Below, piece by piece: positions 61,673-64,000 of a stretch of 64,000 bases of DNA. The position numbers and the translations under genes are program-made. Source of the DNA: Chitinophaga rhizosphaerae (GTDB lineage Bacteria; Bacteroidota; Bacteroidia; Chitinophagales; Chitinophagaceae); assembly GCF_003958645.1 (NCBI RefSeq), contig NZ_RXLO01000004.1, positions 1 to 64,000 of the forward strand, written 5' to 3'. A model generated the notes under the pieces. It was not told where the DNA came from, searched no databases, and worked only from the letters and a program-made list of their open reading frames with translations. Position 1 is the stretch's first letter. Every line of letters begins with the position of its first letter.

Positions 61673-61704
61673 AAAAAAGTCAGCAAATTGCTGGCTTTTT
61701 TTTA
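61673..61704 (+). terminator. Terminator of tRNA-Arg
   Basis: The stem AAAAAAGTCAGCAA (61673-61686) pairs with TTGCTGGCTTTTTT around a one-base centre (one G-T pair) and ends in a long T-run. Confidence 0.85.
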
Positions 61705-61777
61705 CCCCTCCAGCGCCCCCTTCATATCAACATCTTTCATAATTGGAAAACTATTCCGCGGTCGTGTAAATATGGTC

Positions 61778-61785
61778 TACCTTTG
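61778..61785 (+). promoter_or_regulatory. -7 box of the lipoprotein gene at 61855
   Basis: TACCTTTG is an exact TAnnTTTG box and gives a leader of about 60 bases. No -33 TTG at the standard spacing was seen. Confidence 0.4.
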
Positions 61786-61854
61786 ATTTGCCGTTATCCT
61801 CCTGAAACCCCAACAGACATCCAACTATTCTTTTAATTGTTAAAACCAAGATCA

Positions 61855-62595
61855 ATGAGACAGTCAAGATTTTCCCATTTGTTCGTTTTTGCAATTGTAA
61901 TAGTTTTCATCACCGCCTGCGGAGGAGGTAGCCAAAAGAAAGCGGAAACGGACTCTATCGCCAATCCGGACAGTGTTATCGCTAACAGCATGCCTGCGAC
62001 AAACACCATTATCACCACACCACAAAACATGATGATCGCCATCCACAAGGTGGCCAACTTTGAAAAATGGATAACCTCCTACGAAGGGCACGACTCCATA
62101 CGCCTGGCCAACCAGATTCACAGTTATGTAATCGGTCGCGGATTAACGGATCCCAATCTCGTTATGGTAGCCGTGAAAGTAGACGACATGGCAAAAGCAA
62201 AAGCATTTTCCAAAGACCCCGGCCTGAAAAAAGCCATGAAACAAGGCGGCGTTACCGGCACCCCCGTATTCAGCTTCGTGACGATGACATTTCAGGATAC
62301 CGCGAAGATGGATGGAGACATCCGCTCCAGGGCTATGTTTAATGTCAAAGATTGGGACGCCTGGCAAAAGGCATTCGAAGAAGGTACACAGGACAGATTG
62401 AATAATGGCATCATCGTCAGGGCATACGGCCATGATGCGGACGATAATCATAAAGTAGTGGTAGTTACCGCCGTAACAGACACCGGGAAAGCCAACGCTT
62501 ACTGGAAATCGGACATGCTCAAAAGCAGAATGGCCGCCGGAGGCGTAATAGGCCAGCCAGATCGGTTCATGTTCCGCATCGTTCGCCGGTATTAA
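61855..62595 (+). CDS. Lipoprotein with two dimeric alpha/beta-barrel-like repeats
   Basis: The protein is 246 residues from MRQSRFSHLFVFAIVIVF; a further ATG at 61837 would add 6 residues. The lipobox is VFITACGGG. A Thr/Ala/Ser-rich linker leads into two related halves. The first is MMIAIHKVANFEKWITSYEG with VMVAVKVDDMAKAKAFSKDP, and the second is RAMFNVKDWDAWQKAFEEGT with VVVVTAVTDTGKANAYWKSD. The pattern of two ferredoxin-like/dimeric barrel repeats is clear, but no family is certain. Probably anchored in the periplasm. Confidence 0.7.
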   Translation: MRQSRFSHLFVFAIVIVFITACGGGSQKKAETDSIANPDSVIANSMPATNTIITTPQNMMIAIHKVANFEKWITSYEGHDSIRLANQIHSYVIGRGLTDPNLVMVAVKVDDMAKAKAFSKDPGLKKAMKQGGVTGTPVFSFVTMTFQDTAKMDGDIRSRAMFNVKDWDAWQKAFEEGTQDRLNNGIIVRAYGHDADDNHKVVVVTAVTDTGKANAYWKSDMLKSRMAAGGVIGQPDRFMFRIVRRY

Positions 62596-62600
62596 CGCAC

Positions 62601-62642
62601 AAAACCCGCAAACGCGATACGGCGATCATGTTTGCGGGTTTT
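62601..62642. terminator. Terminator between the lipoprotein and thioredoxin-like genes
   Basis: A perfect 13-base stem (AAAACCCGCAAAC at 62601-62613 against 62630-62642) lies between two convergent genes; both sides carry short A/T-runs. Confidence 0.8.
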
Positions 62643-62673
62643 ATTCTTTGGATAACAGTCCTTTTCAACTTCC

Positions 62674-63876
62674 TTACTTCCCTTTCAGCAATAACCCGGA
62701 CAGTTCGTCGAACCCGTCTCCGCTGGTGCTGTAGAAGATATCCCCGTTCTTTTTCACCAGCATGTAAGTGGGGAATGTCGTAATCGACAGGTCTTTCGTA
62801 AGGGTTGATTCCCTTTCTGCCGTACTATTGAACACCTGCGGCCAGGAGAGCCTGTTTTCCGCAAAAATCTCTTTCGCCTTGGCAAAGTTTTTCGGCTCGT
62901 CGAAACAAACGCTCACAAAGGGAACCTCACTTTTCACTTTATCGTGCAATGCCCGCAATTTCGGCATTCCCGCGATGCAGGGCGCACACCACGTTCCCCA
63001 GAAATCCAGCAGCACATATTCTTTCGCCTGCTCGAAATATGGCGCCAGCGTACGCATATGCCGCTCCGGCAGCTTCGCAATGCGTTTTTCTGCCGTCAAC
63101 CTGCGCAGGTAAGCCTTATCCCATTGACTGCCAATACTGTCTATCCTGAACAGTTTTCCGCCGATGACAAGCGTATCCTTCATCCGGTAGCCCGACTTGT
63201 AAATCAGTCCGTCACTGGTCCTGTCATCCTGCAGCACGCCATTCTCCTTCACCTTGACAACCACTTTATCATCGGGATGCATATATCCCGGTTTATTAAA
63301 AAAGAGAACGGCATCTCCAAACTCCGCTACCCCGCTCCGCCCCAGCGACACGCTCAGCGGCAACTCGTTCAAACAGGGATTGTTATAATCGACGCCGATG
63401 AAAAATGGGAAAAAGTACATTTCCATGGACTGTAAAGTAACGGCATTACCGATACAATAAGGCAGCTTGAACACGAGCCGGGGAATGGCATCTTCCGGCC
63501 AATTCTTTTTATTCCATTTCCTGACGGAATCATACGGATAGCTCAGCACTTCCTCCTTCTCCAGGAAAGGATTGTAGCGCTTCAGGATGCACACTTTCAC
63601 TTGCGCTCCATCCCGTTTTGCCAACACCTGTAAACCCGGGATATCCTTGCAGGCCGGCTCCTTGCTTTTCCCATAGTTCACTTCCCAGAGAACGCTGTCT
63701 GTCCGCCCATTCGCGCACCAAATCTCCTTTTCTTTGATAATGGAGATCGAACGGCCTTTGGTATTATTGTAGAATTCCGGTGTGTTTATGTCGATCGTTA
63801 TGTTCCGGTCCTGCGCCATGGCAGCGAATGAGCAGGTCAACAGGATAATGATCAAGGAGTAACTGTGTAATTTCAT
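62674..63876 (-). CDS. TlpA-like thiol-disulfide oxidoreductase
   Basis: This 400-residue protein has a signal peptide (ending AAMAQ). A ~240-residue beta-rich N-terminal region of unknown family precedes a thioredoxin domain with the redox motif WGTWCAPC (about residue 295) and a cis-Pro region ITTFPTYMLVKKNG. TlpA-type proteins reduce or oxidise cysteines in the periplasm, often for cytochrome c or surface proteins. The long N-terminal domain may bind a partner or sense a ligand. It is monocistronic as far as seen. Confidence 0.87.
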   Translation of the reverse strand: MKLHSYSLIIILLTCSFAAMAQDRNITIDINTPEFYNNTKGRSISIIKEKEIWCANGRTDSVLWEVNYGKSKEPACKDIPGLQVLAKRDGAQVKVCILKRYNPFLEKEEVLSYPYDSVRKWNKKNWPEDAIPRLVFKLPYCIGNAVTLQSMEMYFFPFFIGVDYNNPCLNELPLSVSLGRSGVAEFGDAVLFFNKPGYMHPDDKVVVKVKENGVLQDDRTSDGLIYKSGYRMKDTLVIGGKLFRIDSIGSQWDKAYLRRLTAEKRIAKLPERHMRTLAPYFEQAKEYVLLDFWGTWCAPCIAGMPKLRALHDKVKSEVPFVSVCFDEPKNFAKAKEIFAENRLSWPQVFNSTAERESTLTKDLSITTFPTYMLVKKNGDIFYSTSGDGFDELSGLLLKGK

Positions 63877-63909
63877 GGTGATAATGCTTTAGGGTCCCGA
63901 ATTAGTAAT

Positions 63910-64000
63910 TTAACTAAAAATCGGCGAATACCATAATGCCGTAAGTTGTGCACGCGCCCTTCCCAACGTCAATATCACCTCGCTTCCAACACCACCATCG
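63910..64000 (-). CDS. Possible C-terminal end of another minus-strand gene
   Basis: A minus-strand frame open from the window edge ends in GRARAQLTALWYSPIFS and a TAA (63910-63912). It may be the tail of the gene upstream of the TlpA-like protein, or a chance open frame. It is too short to identify. Confidence 0.2.
   Translation of the reverse strand, partial: DGGVGSEVILTLGRARAQLTALWYSPIFS

Overview
The window is chromosomal DNA from a Bacteroidota bacterium, most likely family Chitinophagaceae (Chitinophaga-like). The evidence is a set of type IX secretion and gliding genes (porU, porV, gldJ, gldA), bacillithiol synthesis (bshA), families largely confined to this phylum (DUF4292, head-GIN lipoproteins, ECF sigma/FecR pairs) and promoters of the phylum's TAnnTTTG type. 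Genus-level placement is inference.

Layout. 1-2000: the edge of a probable insertion sequence, a small membrane protein and an M28 peptidase. 2011-13033: bshA on the plus strand converges on a long minus-strand block running porU, porV, then ispF, dut, a TPR lipoprotein, a DUF4292 lipoprotein and an EnvC-like LytM protein. 13204-14757: gldJ, divergent from porU, with a well-formed phylum-type promoter. 15004-20240: a Bcp-type peroxiredoxin with a histone-H1-like tail, an M23 peptidase, a helix-hairpin-helix protein, a tail-fibre-like secreted protein and a decayed LysR fragment. 20452-26640: gldA, eno, an FtsB/DivIC-like gene, nth, a nucleoside-type permease and a Gfo/Idh/MocA oxidoreductase. 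26757-32743: a DUF6134 protein, a 2-oxoacid:ferredoxin oxidoreductase alpha subunit, two small envelope proteins and an ECF sigma/FecR pair.

32982-40117 is the most interesting region: a lasso-peptide gene cluster. Six tightly packed or overlapping plus-strand genes encode a PqqD-like leader-binding protein (B1), a transglutaminase-like leader peptidase (B2), an asparagine-synthase-like cyclase (C), a 49-residue precursor (A) ending in Ser, an HPr-kinase-like tailoring kinase and a 692-residue protein with three terpene-cyclase-type QW motifs. Running against them are a nucleotidyltransferase and a 70-residue Nif11-like protein. The squalene-cyclase-like protein and the Nif11-like protein are not standard lasso components, and the precursor has no obvious 7-9-residue ring under the usual leader rule, so the product may be unusual. 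No transporter or isopeptidase gene is seen.

40440-51197 (minus strand): a 2H-phosphoesterase with a long Gly/Arg-rich N-terminus, a gap holding a gene remnant, an AIM24-like protein, an SGNH hydrolase and a TetR-TolC-HlyD-RND efflux operon. 51386-64000: DUF502, a zinc phospholipase C/S1-P1-like protein, serC and DUF1015, a TPR protein, PaaN-type aldehyde dehydrogenase, a YceI lipoprotein, a 2TM protein, a long-chain acyl-CoA ligase, tRNA-Arg(CCU), a lipoprotein of unknown role and a TlpA-like thioredoxin. Stem-loop terminators separate most transcription units.

All family assignments come from reading motifs and overall sequence character; no database search was run.
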